Source of the DNA: Microbacterium sp. APC 3901
Lineage (GTDB): Bacteria > Actinomycetota > Actinomycetes > Actinomycetales > Microbacteriaceae
Reading direction: 5' to 3'
Assembly (NCBI RefSeq): GCF_030407765.1
Contig: NZ_JASDCU010000007.1
Coordinates: 92,338-156,337 of the forward strand
Length of the DNA stretch: 64,000 nt
Within the stretch, counting starts at the first letter, position 1; every line of letters begins with the position of its first letter. The translations under genes and the position numbers were made by a program. This document shows, one piece after another, positions 63,841 through 64,000 of the stretch. Below the pieces are notes generated by a model. The model was not told the DNA's origin, did no database searches, and worked only from the letters and a program-made list of their open reading frames with translations.

Positions 63841-64000
63841 TGGGCGCCGGTTCCGAACTCTGGTTCGGCATCCTGCAGGCCGCCGTGCTCATCGTCGCCC
63901 TCGTGCTGCTCTACCGCCCCGTGGGCGACTACATGGCCCACGTATTCAGCACACCTCGTGACCTGAAGGCCGAGCGGGGCATCTTCCGCCTGATCGGCGT
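63840..64000 (+). CDS. kdpA: K+-transporting ATPase subunit KdpA (partial)
   Basis: The first 53 residues of KdpA (ILQAAVLIVALVLLYRPVGDYMAHVF, then KAERGIFRLIGV) before the window ends. KdpA is the potassium-binding subunit. The ATG shares one base with the kdpF stop (TGATG). kdpB and kdpC are expected just outside. Confidence 0.9.
   Translation, partial: MGAGSELWFGILQAAVLIVALVLLYRPVGDYMAHVFSTPRDLKAERGIFRLIG

Overview
The window is high-GC DNA with tightly packed genes, many ATGA/GTGA start-stop overlaps, frequent GTG starts, a mycothiol-type arsenate reductase and actinobacterial regulators (CsoR/CstR, SoxR, ECF42, MocR). This points to an actinobacterium, most likely Microbacteriaceae and probably Microbacterium. 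It is ordinary chromosome apart from a probable foreign insert at about 36.6-40.6 kb. I saw no rRNA, tRNA, CRISPR array or intact insertion sequence.

0-9 kb: an NRAMP-related transporter with a divergent FCD-type GntR regulator, a TetR/DUF1266 divergent pair, then a cebEFG-bglC-cebR-like cellobiose locus whose promoter carries two perfect CebR/CelR boxes. 9-17 kb: apt, purS-purQ, a secreted six-hairpin protein, a DUF1761 protein, a GH13 alpha-glucosidase with its LacI regulator and two LacI-type operators, and an AGCS sodium:alanine symporter. 17-25 kb is a stress block: nhaA; a persulfide-type module (CstR-like repressor, 54-residue CxxC protein, CoA-disulfide reductase with rhodanese domain); an arsenic module (arsR, arsO-like, arsC, no efflux pump); and a SoxR module (soxR divergent from fdxA and a flavin reductase, with sodA downstream). 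25-35 kb: an Opp/Dpp-type ABC transporter in one operon with a GH3 beta-glucosidase, probably an oligosaccharide importer, with a divergent TetR regulator and an M20 amidohydrolase.

35-50 kb is the molybdenum region: moaA, then TOBE regulator-modA-modB-modC, moeB-moeA-moaC-moaD, moaE-mog, and a membrane-anchored sulfite-oxidase-type molybdoenzyme. moaA is cut off from the mod genes by the insert, which holds a frameshifted DUF1016 nuclease, a DUF4365-like protein, palindromic repeats, and a breakpoint where two reading frames run into each other.

50-64 kb: a small alarmone synthetase, a VanZ-RDD membrane protein, a KimA-like potassium transporter, a MocR regulator and EamA exporter whose divergent start codons overlap, a PaiB-like protein, a GNAT acetyltransferase, two coupled GntR regulators, an ArsB-like permease, an ECF42 sigma factor with its DGPF partner, and the start of a kdp operon.

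Across the window, at least nine gaps next to gene 3' ends carry long-armed inverted or tandem-plus-inverted repeats. Several fall into sequence families present twice in the window: a 19-nt GAGACCCAC unit, an approximately 85-bp element with TTCACAATTCAGCA arms, and a GGTCGCAGTTCGTGCCGC arm family. This recurring architecture is the most unexplained signal here. The SoxR-ferredoxin-flavin reductase set and the insert are the next most interesting.
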